In this document: piece after piece, positions 47,596-55,231 of the stretch
Position numbering within the stretch: position 1 is the stretch's first letter
Layout: the number at the start of each line of letters is the position of its first letter
Source: Gammaproteobacteria bacterium
GTDB taxonomy: Bacteria; Pseudomonadota; Gammaproteobacteria; Xanthomonadales; Wenzhouxiangellaceae
Length of the DNA stretch: 64,000 nt
Reading direction: 5' to 3'
NCBI GenBank assembly: GCA_018819105.1
Contig: JAHJQV010000023.1
Span: 49,684-113,683, forward strand
Program-made: the position numbers and the translations under genes
The notes under the pieces: model-generated
Told to the model about the DNA's origin: nothing
Databases searched by the model: none
The model's input: the letters and a program-made list of their open reading frames with translations, nothing else

Positions 47596-48042
47596 ATGAC
47601 GCAATTCTCATTCCAGGAAAAAAGCACCTTCGGTACATTGCTGGCCACCTGGTTCATTGGTGTGCTGTATTTCCACTCGGTCTGGGAGATGTGGCGGGCC
47701 GGCGCGCTGCACCCCGTTTCCAACTTCGGTCTGGCCACCGGATTGACCATCCTGCTCGTGGTTGTGCTGGTGATCTACCATATTCTGATCGCTGTCACCT
47801 CCAGCCAGCAGGACGATGACGAGCGTGACCGGCTGATCGCCTGGCGTGCCGGCAGCATCGGCGGGGGCATACTTGGTGTCGGCGTGATCGGTGTGGTGTT
47901 GCAGATTCTGGTCGGCGGCATGGTCGACGACCCGGTTGCCGCTTCGCCGGTGCTGATCGCCAACGTGTTGATGGCAGTGGTGTTTGCCGCCACGGTGGTG
48001 GAGCTGGTGCTCAGACTCTACTACTACCGGCGTGGACTGTGA
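47596..48042 (+). CDS. Small membrane protein paired with an XRE regulator
   Basis: 148 residues with four hydrophobic segments (about 14-30, 42-62, 83-105 and 119-138) separated by a charged loop QQDDDERDRLIAWRAG. The start is the ATG at 47596 with GGAT upstream; earlier in-frame codons lie within the promoter. It overlaps the regulator gene by four bases (GTGA). Membrane protein plus YgzD-like HTH pairs are common, but the function is not established. Confidence 0.78.
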   Translation: MTQFSFQEKSTFGTLLATWFIGVLYFHSVWEMWRAGALHPVSNFGLATGLTILLVVVLVIYHILIAVTSSQQDDDERDRLIAWRAGSIGGGILGVGVIGVVLQILVGGMVDDPVAASPVLIANVLMAVVFAATVVELVLRLYYYRRGL

Positions 48043-48251
48043 GCAACAAAACCGCCAATCGCGTGCGTGAGTTCCGCGAGCAGAACAACCGCATGACCCA
48101 GCAGGCTCTGGCCGAGCAGGTCGGTGTCTCGCGCCAGACCATCATTGCCATCGAGACCGGCCGCTATCAGCCTTCTCTGGAGGTAGCGTTGAAGATCGCT
48201 ACGGCGTTTGCCACCAGCGTGGAGTCCCTGTTCTGGCTGGTGCAGGAGTGA
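48039..48251 (+). CDS. XRE-family helix-turn-helix regulator
   Basis: 70 residues, essentially one HTH domain: NRVREFREQNN, then LAEQVGVSRQTIIAIETGRYQPSLEVALKIA. It starts with GTG overlapping the stop of the membrane-protein gene. Likely a dimeric repressor of its own operon through the twin palindromes (inference). Confidence 0.92.
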   Translation: MSNKTANRVREFREQNNRMTQQALAEQVGVSRQTIIAIETGRYQPSLEVALKIATAFATSVESLFWLVQE

Positions 48252-48274
48252 TCAGCCAATCGCAGCCATCGCGA

Positions 48275-48892
48275 TCAATTGTCAGTGAGCAGAGCATCGT
48301 CCAGCGCAGCAGCACGCAACCTGGCCGGACGCTCGCTGAGTCGGTTCCAGTAGTCCTGAAGGGCATCCAGTTTGGGCAGGGTGCCAAACTGCAGACCAAA
48401 GCCGATCTGTGCACCGACATACACATCGGCGGCGGTGAAGTGATCGGCGGCGATGAATTCACGCCCGGCCAGATGATTGGCGAGCACTTCGGCCAGCTGC
48501 TCCACCTCGGCGGTGCCGACAAAGCCACGCTGCTCATCACTAACCATGACGCCCAGCGCTTTGTGAATAATGGCCTGCTCCAGCGGCGCGGCGGCAAACA
48601 GCAGCCAGCGATAGTAAGCCCCGCGTTGGGCGCGCGCCGGAGCCAGCTGGGCAGCCGGAAATGCATCAGCCAGATAGGCACAGATGGCGGCGGTCTCGGT
48701 GATGATCTGCTTGCCATGCTGCAGCGCGGGGACCTTGCCCAGCGGGTTGATGCGCAGATACTCGGGTGACTTCATGCTGGTGCCGTACTCAAGCAGTTCG
48801 GACTGATAATCCAGGCCACACTCTTCCAGCATCCAGCGTACCGTGCGCCCGCGCGATTGCGGGTGGGTATAAAAAATGATCGGATCGCTCAT
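48275..48892 (-). CDS. Glutathione S-transferase family protein
   Basis: 205 residues. The N-terminal thioredoxin-like domain has IIFYTHPQSRGRTVRWMLEE and the GSH-binding VPALQHGKQIITETAAICAYLAD motif; the C-terminal all-helical domain ends near LRAAALDDALL. A conjugation or reductase activity on an unknown electrophile is expected. An ATG eight codons upstream is possible. Confidence 0.92.
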   Translation of the reverse strand: MSDPIIFYTHPQSRGRTVRWMLEECGLDYQSELLEYGTSMKSPEYLRINPLGKVPALQHGKQIITETAAICAYLADAFPAAQLAPARAQRGAYYRWLLFAAAPLEQAIIHKALGVMVSDEQRGFVGTAEVEQLAEVLANHLAGREFIAADHFTAADVYVGAQIGFGLQFGTLPKLDALQDYWNRLSERPARLRAAALDDALLTDN

Positions 48893-49011
48893 TGTTGATG
48901 ATGCCTCTGTTTGCACGCTTACATAGTATAACTGCAGCCAGTCTAATGGATGACCAGCGAGGGTGTTTTATGCACAATGACTGTTGTATGCTCTGGTTGA
49001 TGAGGTGATAG

Positions 49012-49605
49012 ATGCTGTTTTCCAAAATCCGCACGCTCGATCTGCCGTGGCCGCTGCTGGGTGTGGAAGCCCTGCTGATCGTGCTCAGTGTGCTGCTGGC
49101 GCTGGCGTTGGACAACTGGCGCGATGAGCGCGAGCACCGCGAGTTGGTCCATCGTGCCATGCAGAGTTTCGTCGATGAAATGCGCTACAACTGTCAGCGG
49201 ATTCTGGTGGTGGCGGACTATCACCAGGCAGTGCTGTCCGGTGAGCAGTCACCGCAGGGCCTGCAGGTTGGCCTGTTGCGCAACGATGCCTGGGAAGTGG
49301 TCAAAACCAGCGGCGCGGCGGCCTGGCTTGATTATGACCTGATCGAGCAGATGTCGGCAATCAGCATCCGCCAGGGTGATCACCGGGCGGTGATGCAGGC
49401 CTATCTGCAGGCAATGTTCCTGCTTATGCTGCCGCAAAGCGACAGCAGCAACTGGCACCAGCCTGGCGAGCGCGGCGTGATCAACGAATTGCACACCATT
49501 CAGGATGAACTGCAGAGCCGCTATCTGCGACTGGCAGAGCAGTTTGCAACGGCGGCACCTGCTGCGGTGCAGACTGAACTGGTGTGCCAGCGCTCAGTTG
49601 GCTGA
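49012..49605 (+). CDS. Uncharacterised protein with one N-terminal membrane helix
   Basis: 197 residues. A single hydrophobic segment (about 17-34, LLIVLSVLLALALDNW) is followed by a charged DEREHRELVHR stretch and a helical, probably periplasmic domain. The motif SVLLALALDNWRDE recurs in small uncharacterised proteins of marine bacteria, from memory only. No function can be assigned. Confidence 0.75.
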   Translation: MLFSKIRTLDLPWPLLGVEALLIVLSVLLALALDNWRDEREHRELVHRAMQSFVDEMRYNCQRILVVADYHQAVLSGEQSPQGLQVGLLRNDAWEVVKTSGAAAWLDYDLIEQMSAISIRQGDHRAVMQAYLQAMFLLMLPQSDSSNWHQPGERGVINELHTIQDELQSRYLRLAEQFATAAPAAVQTELVCQRSVG

Positions 49606-49919
49606 CAGGCATATGCTCAAAGGGTTGGAGTGGGGTAGCTTGGTTTGTAAGCTGGAAAAGCCATCTATTGATATGAGTTCACACAGTAGGCAGCCGATTT
49701 ATGTCACTCAAGGTTTTTGGTTTCTCATCTCAGATGAGAGAAAACGATGTGACCTGACAGCTTGTGATTAGACTAAGTGAAATCGACATGCCAGGTGGAT
49801 AAAGTAATCATTGGCATAGCTTGCATAAAGGGTAAGCACTAAAAACGAACATACACAGGCTAACGCACTTGGGCTTGTGTTGTAATAATTTTAATCGAGT
49901 GCAATAAAGGAGAATAATA
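49606..49919. other. AT-rich intergenic region
   Basis: 314 bases with a clear drop in GC content relative to the preceding gene. No supported gene. It ends in the strong ribosome site AAGGAG (49907-49912) of the next gene. Confidence 0.5.
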
Positions 49920-50381
49920 ATGACTACGGAACATGATAATGAATTCGATTTCAATGCATCCACAAACGTAACCTCGATTTCCTTCAGATTCAATGGCGAA
50001 TACATCATTACAGATGGTCAGCCTTGGGGCGGCGTGTCCAGTGATGGCGGCAAGATCGTTGTCAAGGCTGGGCGCAAGGGCTCTGAAGAATGCGCAAAAT
50101 GGTTCAAGGACTATGTTGCCAGTGAATATGAGAACATGATTCACACCGCTGGCGGAGACAACCTCCCTGATAAATTAAATTTTGCAATAAAAGGGACTTT
50201 GACCATTGATGGTCAAAACTATGAAGTCTGTCTTGGTCAGGGTCACCGTTCAAGCACATCTGAAAACAACTGGCATTTGGCTTCAAAAAGCATTGTCGCA
50301 GACAAGGATGCCAAGAATGGTACGCTTGGTATTCGATTGTTGCAGAATGGAACACACGCCTTTGATTTGTCCAAAGGATGA
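49920..50381 (+). CDS. Hypothetical protein, orphan, AT-rich
   Basis: 153 residues, no signal peptide or membrane segment, acidic with many Asn/Gly. AAGGAG with a seven-base spacer makes translation likely. Strand-rich segments such as VTSISFRFNGEYIITDG and FAIKGTLTIDGQNYEVCLGQG suggest a small beta protein. I recognise no family. It stands alone in an AT-rich patch, which suggests recent acquisition. Confidence 0.65.
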   Translation: MTTEHDNEFDFNASTNVTSISFRFNGEYIITDGQPWGGVSSDGGKIVVKAGRKGSEECAKWFKDYVASEYENMIHTAGGDNLPDKLNFAIKGTLTIDGQNYEVCLGQGHRSSTSENNWHLASKSIVADKDAKNGTLGIRLLQNGTHAFDLSKG

Positions 50382-50575
50382 AGAGTATGGTAAGTTGCTG
50401 AATACCAGTAACTTATTGATATCGAATATTAATGAATACCAATAATTATTGTTGCGATATCAGTTTGTATGATAATTGAGAAAAAATACAGCCAAGTCTC
50501 AATTGCTACATACAATTACAACGTTGCAGGAACGCACTGCGTTCCTGCGACAACCAGGTTCCCTGAATCTTTTGA

Positions 50576-51559
50576 TCAATTTATCGGAAAAATGCCGCCC
50601 GGATAGTCAATGTCGTGATAGCCCTTGGCGCCGATGCGCCGGGCCAGCTCACTGCGATGGTCGCGGCCGTGGCGCAGATCGTCGATGGCACGGGCGAAGT
50701 CGTATTGCGGGTGCCAGCCTAGCCGCTCGCGGGCATGGAGGTTGACATAGACGCGCTCGATGTCATCCAGCATGCGCCAGTTGCGCGCAGTGAACACCTC
50801 CCGCCAGCCCGGGATGCGGCTATCCACCACAGCTGCCGGATCGTGGCGCAGCTGTGGCAGATCGGTGGGCACAAAAGGCGTGCTCGCGCTGATGATGAAC
50901 CTGTCAAAACCGATCTCGGCAGCTCGCTGGATCGCCAGCAGATGCGCGCTGACCACGTCCTTGATGTCCACACGACGATAAAGCAGCTCACACACCTGCA
51001 GATTGTCCTGGCCGAAGGCAAAACGGCGTGCCGGATCGTCATCGGGTTCCGGGAAAAAGCGCGAGGTGCGCAGGATGAGACAGGGTAGTTTCTGATTGCG
51101 GTGAAACAGTCGACACAGGTCTTCGGCTGCAGTCTTGGTGGCACCATAGATGTTTTTGGCGACTGGTATCACGTCCTCGGTAATCCATGCTGCGGGAGCT
51201 TCCGGGGGTGGCCGCAGGGCATCGCCAAAGGCGCTGGTGGTGGAGGTGAAAATGAACGCCTCAACGCCGTGCCGCACAGCCGCTTCCAGCAAATTGAGTG
51301 TGCCGCTGATGTTGGTGTCGACAAAATCCTGGCGTGTGTGGGTGGCCACGTGCGGCTTGTGCAGGGTGGCCGTGTGCAGCACCGCGCTGACACCATGCAT
51401 GCAGTCATCGACAAAGTCGGACTCGACAATGCTGCCAACGCGATCGGTGCATACAGATGGCTTGCGGTCGATGCCGAGTGCATCCTGACCTGCAGCGCGC
51501 AGTGTGTGCATCAGTGCTTCGCCCAGGTGTCCGGCCGAGCCGGTTACCAGAATGGTCAT
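50576..51559 (-). CDS. NAD(P)-dependent epimerase/dehydratase (extended SDR)
   Basis: 327 residues. The Rossmann motif is TGSAGHLGEALMHTL (GxxGxxG), and the catalytic YxxxK is in NIYGATKTAAEDL. Extended SDRs of this type act on nucleotide sugars or related alcohols; the substrate is unknown. The ATG overlaps the GNAT stop by four bases, the third gene of the VOC-GNAT-epimerase operon. The longer upstream frame lies within the GNAT gene. Confidence 0.9.
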   Translation of the reverse strand: MTILVTGSAGHLGEALMHTLRAAGQDALGIDRKPSVCTDRVGSIVESDFVDDCMHGVSAVLHTATLHKPHVATHTRQDFVDTNISGTLNLLEAAVRHGVEAFIFTSTTSAFGDALRPPPEAPAAWITEDVIPVAKNIYGATKTAAEDLCRLFHRNQKLPCLILRTSRFFPEPDDDPARRFAFGQDNLQVCELLYRRVDIKDVVSAHLLAIQRAAEIGFDRFIISASTPFVPTDLPQLRHDPAAVVDSRIPGWREVFTARNWRMLDDIERVYVNLHARERLGWHPQYDFARAIDDLRHGRDHRSELARRIGAKGYHDIDYPGGIFPIN

Positions 51560-52059
51560 GACTGCGTTCCGCTGCGGTGATCGCGCAGTCTGAGTTTCAT
51601 GCCGACATGCGACGGGGCAAAGCCAATCCGGGCATAAAATGCCAGCGCCTGATCGCGACGCCGGTCGGTGGTGAGTTGCACCAGGACGCATTGTCTGTGG
51701 CGGGCAAGATCCATGGCATGTTGAATCAGTAACTTGCCTATGCCTTGCGCTTGCTGTGATCTGGCCACACGCACACCTTCTATCTGTGCCCGCCAGCCAC
51801 CGTTGTAAGTCAGACCAGGCAGATAGCTGAGCTGCAGAACCGCAATGACCTCGGCGTCGATGGCGCCGACAATCAGCTCGTGATTGGGGTCGTTGTTGAT
51901 GGTCTCGAAAGCACTTAACTGAGCAGTCGCAATTGCTGCAGATGCAGCGGCCTCGCGTTCGCGGGCGATCTCATCATCGCTGAGCATGGCGATGATCTGC
52001 GGCAGATCGTCAGCTTGTGCAATGCGGAAACAGACCTGTGGCGAGGACATGTCGCTCAT
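51556..52059 (-). CDS. GNAT family N-acetyltransferase
   Basis: 167 residues with the acetyl-CoA loop VARSQQAQGIGKLLIQHAM (Q/RxxGxG/A) and a C-terminal DQALAFYARIGF. It acetylates an unknown amine. It overlaps both neighbours by four bases, so translation is coupled. Confidence 0.9.
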   Translation of the reverse strand: MSDMSSPQVCFRIAQADDLPQIIAMLSDDEIAREREAAASAAIATAQLSAFETINNDPNHELIVGAIDAEVIAVLQLSYLPGLTYNGGWRAQIEGVRVARSQQAQGIGKLLIQHAMDLARHRQCVLVQLTTDRRRDQALAFYARIGFAPSHVGMKLRLRDHRSGTQS

Positions 52060-52463
52060 GCCGGGGCAGGCCGTGCGGGTTCAATCAGATCCCACAGATT
52101 GCTATACAGATCGCGAAACACAGCCACCGTGCCATAGGGCTCCTGCACTGGCCCGCGCACGAATTCAATGCCCTGATCACGGTAGCGCTGGTAATCGCGC
52201 TGAAAGTCATCGGTGTGCAGAAACAGAAACACACGTCCACCGGTCTGGTTGCCGATGCGGCTGGACTGCTCGTCATTGCTGGCACGTGCCAGCAGCAGGT
52301 GTGCCGCCGACCCCGGCGGTGACACCACCACCCAGCGCTTGTTCTGCTCCGGCACCGGCGTGTCCTCGATCAGTTCGAAACCCAGTTTGCCGAGATAAAA
52401 GTCCAGCGCCTCGTCATAGTCGCGCACGACCAGTGCCAGCATGGCTAGTTGTTGATTAATCAT
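52056..52463 (-). CDS. VOC family protein (glyoxalase/bleomycin-resistance fold)
   Basis: 135 residues with two beta-alpha-beta-beta-beta modules: QLAMLALVVRDYDEALDFYLGKLGF and VFLFLHTDDFQRDYQRYRDQGIEF, then GTVAVFRDLYSNLWDLIEP. Metal ligand candidates are H in FLHTDDF and E in WDLIEP. First gene of the three-gene operon. Confidence 0.9.
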   Translation of the reverse strand: MINQQLAMLALVVRDYDEALDFYLGKLGFELIEDTPVPEQNKRWVVVSPPGSAAHLLLARASNDEQSSRIGNQTGGRVFLFLHTDDFQRDYQRYRDQGIEFVRGPVQEPYGTVAVFRDLYSNLWDLIEPARPAPA

Positions 52464-53028
52464 GGATGTTCCAGCGTGGTGTGTGTGGTGATATCAGGTT
52501 GATGAGGAGGTTCCTTATTGGCTGATTATCATTGATAATAAGTGTTGTCGGAAAGCCATTATGAAAAATGCTGAGTGAGAAGTTCACCCCCACCCGGCAG
52601 TGACATCGGCCTGCCATGCATAGCCGAAGTGACCATGAGAATTCATTACTCCCGATACTGCGAGTTCATTGAAAGCGTGAGCGAGATCGTTAAAAAGCAA
52701 TATCTAGCAGTCACCAGGTCACAATCATTGTACTGACTGAGCTGCACCACTCATCTTGGAGGATTAGATCAAATCGTTGGCGATGCACAAGGGTGATCAT
52801 AGGCTAATGCCTCCTAGGATTTCTGACCGAACGTGCGGAAACTTTAATGTTGAAATAGTCAGATGTCAATAGAAGGGATAGATTTGAGAGTTATTGAATG
52901 ATGATGCTCGACGCAGCCTGAGATAGGCAAAATGTTCAGAATTGGAAAGAGAACAAAAACAAATGAAAATATCATATACTAAATGTATTTAGCAAGCAGA
53001 GCCTGCTAAATACAAAAACTGCTTGGTT
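52464..53028. other. AT-rich intergenic region with one operator-like palindrome
   Basis: 565 bases without a supported gene. A 15-base perfect palindrome ATTATCA-T-TGATAAT (52525-52539) lies 61 bases upstream of the VOC start; it resembles Fur-type hexamers in reversed order. The remainder is AT-rich with no recognised repeat. Confidence 0.5.
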
Positions 53029-53355
53029 TTAATTAAACCAACCGCCCGACTGGCATGCAAAAATCCTCGACAATACTAATGTTGAGTCATCAGTGAAAAA
53101 AATCTCGGCCGTGACATTGACATTGCCGGCAATGCATGTGCCTGCTGCAGAAAAACTGTGAGCAGTACTGATACTTCCGCCAGTTTGACTCCAGTTCGTA
53201 TGCTCAACACCGCTGGAAAAGGGGATATCGCACACCCATAAATTGGATGCGCTTTCGCAATATAAGGACTGCGAACTTTGGGTGTCAAAATCTTTTGCAG
53301 ACCATGCTGAAGAGATAGAGATGATGAAAATGATGACATAAATTATATTTTTCAT
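53029..53355 (-). CDS. Small exported hypothetical protein
   Basis: 108 residues with a signal peptide MKNIIYVIIFIISISSAWSA. Four cysteines in the mature part (LYCES, VCDIP, GTCIAG and FACQS) could form two disulfides. TCCTTT on the plus strand is a good ribosome site (AAAGGA, six-base spacer). The ATG at 53355 is chosen over a frame 27 codons longer. AT-rich. No recognised family. Confidence 0.6.
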   Translation of the reverse strand: MKNIIYVIIFIISISSAWSAKDFDTQSSQSLYCESASNLWVCDIPFSSGVEHTNWSQTGGSISTAHSFSAAGTCIAGNVNVTAEIFFTDDSTLVLSRIFACQSGGWFN

Positions 53356-53587
53356 AACTAATCCTTTAGTTGATTTGAGGTATTTCGCCACATTCCATAT
53401 GGCATCATTGATCTTATCACCGATTTGGTTAATCAATGGTTAAGATTATCGAATTCTATTCGAAGGTACAGGGTAAGTTACAGCACAAATTGTATTGTGA
53501 TAGTAGGTTATAAAATATATCAAAATCAATTATTCATATATATATAAATCTATTCACATTTCAGTTAATTCCATATGTCAGACTTAT

Positions 53588-55087
53588 TTAATCGTGGCGG
53601 ATCAAAACCAGAGTTGTCAATTGTGTTTCGAAGCCATCGGCAAACACGATGTCATTTTCCGGGTTGGATTCCAGGGCGCCAAGATCGGGCGAGCCTCCGC
53701 GCTTGCGCCCAAGAATATCCTCTGTGGCACTGCTGGATGGATTTGCGTTGTCGATCAGCGCGCTGCCGGGAGCCGGCACGGCCCAGTCATTGACCAGACG
53801 CAGAAAGGCTTCGCGGATTGATGTCGAGCCATCGGCAAAGACGCTGCCATCCCACAACGGTGCGATGAGACTGGCCGGGTTGGGCAACTGCGGATCAGCG
53901 ACCACTGCTGCGGCATCGTCGCTGAATGTCAGGAACTGGCCGTTATCCGGCGGAATCGGATTGTCGCCATTAAAGTACAGGTTGTTGTCGAGTTCGGCTG
54001 ACAGCGTCTGCTCCGGCGGTGCATCAAACAGATCAACACCGCTGAAGGCCTCACTGCCCATGGTTCCGGTGGGGTCGCTCCAGGCATTGTTGACCAGCAG
54101 CAGGTTTTCGTTCAGCGGATTGGCGGACCCGGCGATCAGCCGCGCGGCGAAACTGCGTGATGGCATATCGCCAACCACGGTGTTGTTGCGAAACAGCACG
54201 TCTCGTGAGCCCTGTATGGTCAACGGTGTGCGCATCAGGGCAGCGGAGTTGCCCAGCATCAGGTTATTCTCGATGATGATGTCGATGGCCTCGAAAGTGG
54301 CCGTATTGTCCTCGCCCAGGCGCACGAAGCTCTGTCCGGAACTGCCGAACCAGTTCAGAAATACGTTGCGTCGAACATTCACCTGCTGCGTGCCGAGCAC
54401 AGTATCGCTGCTGCCATTGGAGTCCTTGATGACGACGAACGAACTGGTGTCAGGCCGCTCGGCGGTGTTCATGAAAATGTTGTCCTGCACCACCACGCCG
54501 ATGACACTGTTGATGTCGATGTGTTCATCAGAACCGAACTGATTGAAGAACAGGTTGCCCTCGATCACTATGTCCTCGGCACCATTATTGATTTTAAGCA
54601 GGTCGTTGTTGCTGCTGGAATGGATGATGTTGTTGCGAAACACCAGCCCGGAAACCACCGGGTCGGTACCGCCTGCACTGCCGCTGACCTGGCCAAGCAG
54701 ATCCTGTACCTGAATCACCAGACCGCCGGTGTTGTCGCTGGCATGGGCAATGTCGAATCCTTCAATGATGATATTGCGGGCGGTGAAGGCAATCAGTGCT
54801 GCGCCGTCGTTGTGGCGCAATCGCGCCTGGTAAGGCAGTTCTGAGCGGATGGTCACAGGCTGCACAAACTCGCGCCGCAGACGCTGGCGGCCATTGTAGG
54901 TGCCGGGCCCGACTAGGATGATGTCGCCACCGGAGGCATTGTCGGTGGCATGTGTGATCGTTGCCCAGGGGTTGGCCTGGCTGCCGTCACCATTGCTGTC
55001 GCTGCCGTCGGTGGCCACATACCACTCGGCAGCATTCACTGCTGCTGAAAGCAGTAGCCACAGCACAAAGCCCTGTCTCATGATCAT
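53588..55087 (-). CDS. Secreted right-handed beta-helix repeat protein with DGFE tail
   Basis: 499 residues (497 if the second ATG at 55081 is used). A signal peptide is followed by EWYVATDGSDSNGDGSQANPWATI, the usual opening of parallel beta-helix proteins with a DUF1565-like start, then many repeats of the N-x-F/I type: RNIIIEGFDIAHASDN, LVFRNNIIHSSS, IVIEGNLFFNQF, IIIENNLMLGN, VLFRNNTVVGD. The family includes polysaccharide lyases and surface proteins, but no lyase site is evident. The C-terminus IVFADGFETQL carries the DGFE tail. The same frame runs on upstream antisense to cysJ and is not coding there. Confidence 0.85.
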   Translation of the reverse strand: MIMRQGFVLWLLLSAAVNAAEWYVATDGSDSNGDGSQANPWATITHATDNASGGDIILVGPGTYNGRQRLRREFVQPVTIRSELPYQARLRHNDGAALIAFTARNIIIEGFDIAHASDNTGGLVIQVQDLLGQVSGSAGGTDPVVSGLVFRNNIIHSSSNNDLLKINNGAEDIVIEGNLFFNQFGSDEHIDINSVIGVVVQDNIFMNTAERPDTSSFVVIKDSNGSSDTVLGTQQVNVRRNVFLNWFGSSGQSFVRLGEDNTATFEAIDIIIENNLMLGNSAALMRTPLTIQGSRDVLFRNNTVVGDMPSRSFAARLIAGSANPLNENLLLVNNAWSDPTGTMGSEAFSGVDLFDAPPEQTLSAELDNNLYFNGDNPIPPDNGQFLTFSDDAAAVVADPQLPNPASLIAPLWDGSVFADGSTSIREAFLRLVNDWAVPAPGSALIDNANPSSSATEDILGRKRGGSPDLGALESNPENDIVFADGFETQLTTLVLIRHD

Positions 55088-55133
55088 CGTCTGCACGGTG
55101 ACAACTCCATTTTCATTGTGGCAGCTCTGCCAC

Positions 55134-55164
55134 TTGACCAAGCCGACAGGCATAAGGGTATAAC
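55134..55164 (+). promoter_or_regulatory. Possible cysJ promoter
   Basis: TTGACC (55134-55139) and TATAAC (55159-55164) are 19 bases apart, longer than ideal, which fits an activator-dependent promoter such as those using CysB. A (GC)6 tract lies at 55184-55195 in the presumed leader. Confidence 0.35.
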
Positions 55165-55231
55165 AAGCGATTCGTTCCGTGTTGCGCGCGCGCGCTTTAC
55201 CCTGCAGGCTGGAAAACAGTGAAATCAGACC

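Noticed and set aside
49505..49771. 88-residue plus-strand frame after the orphan membrane protein
   Set aside because: Overlaps the end of the supported gene, mixed composition, no ribosome site or family.
50476..50745. 89-residue plus-strand frame
   Set aside because: Its second half is antisense to the epimerase gene and it has no ribosome site.
52525..52539. Fur box
   Set aside because: The hexamers are related to Fur sites, but the 7-1-7 order is inverted relative to TGATAAT-N-ATTATCA; kept only as an unassigned palindrome.
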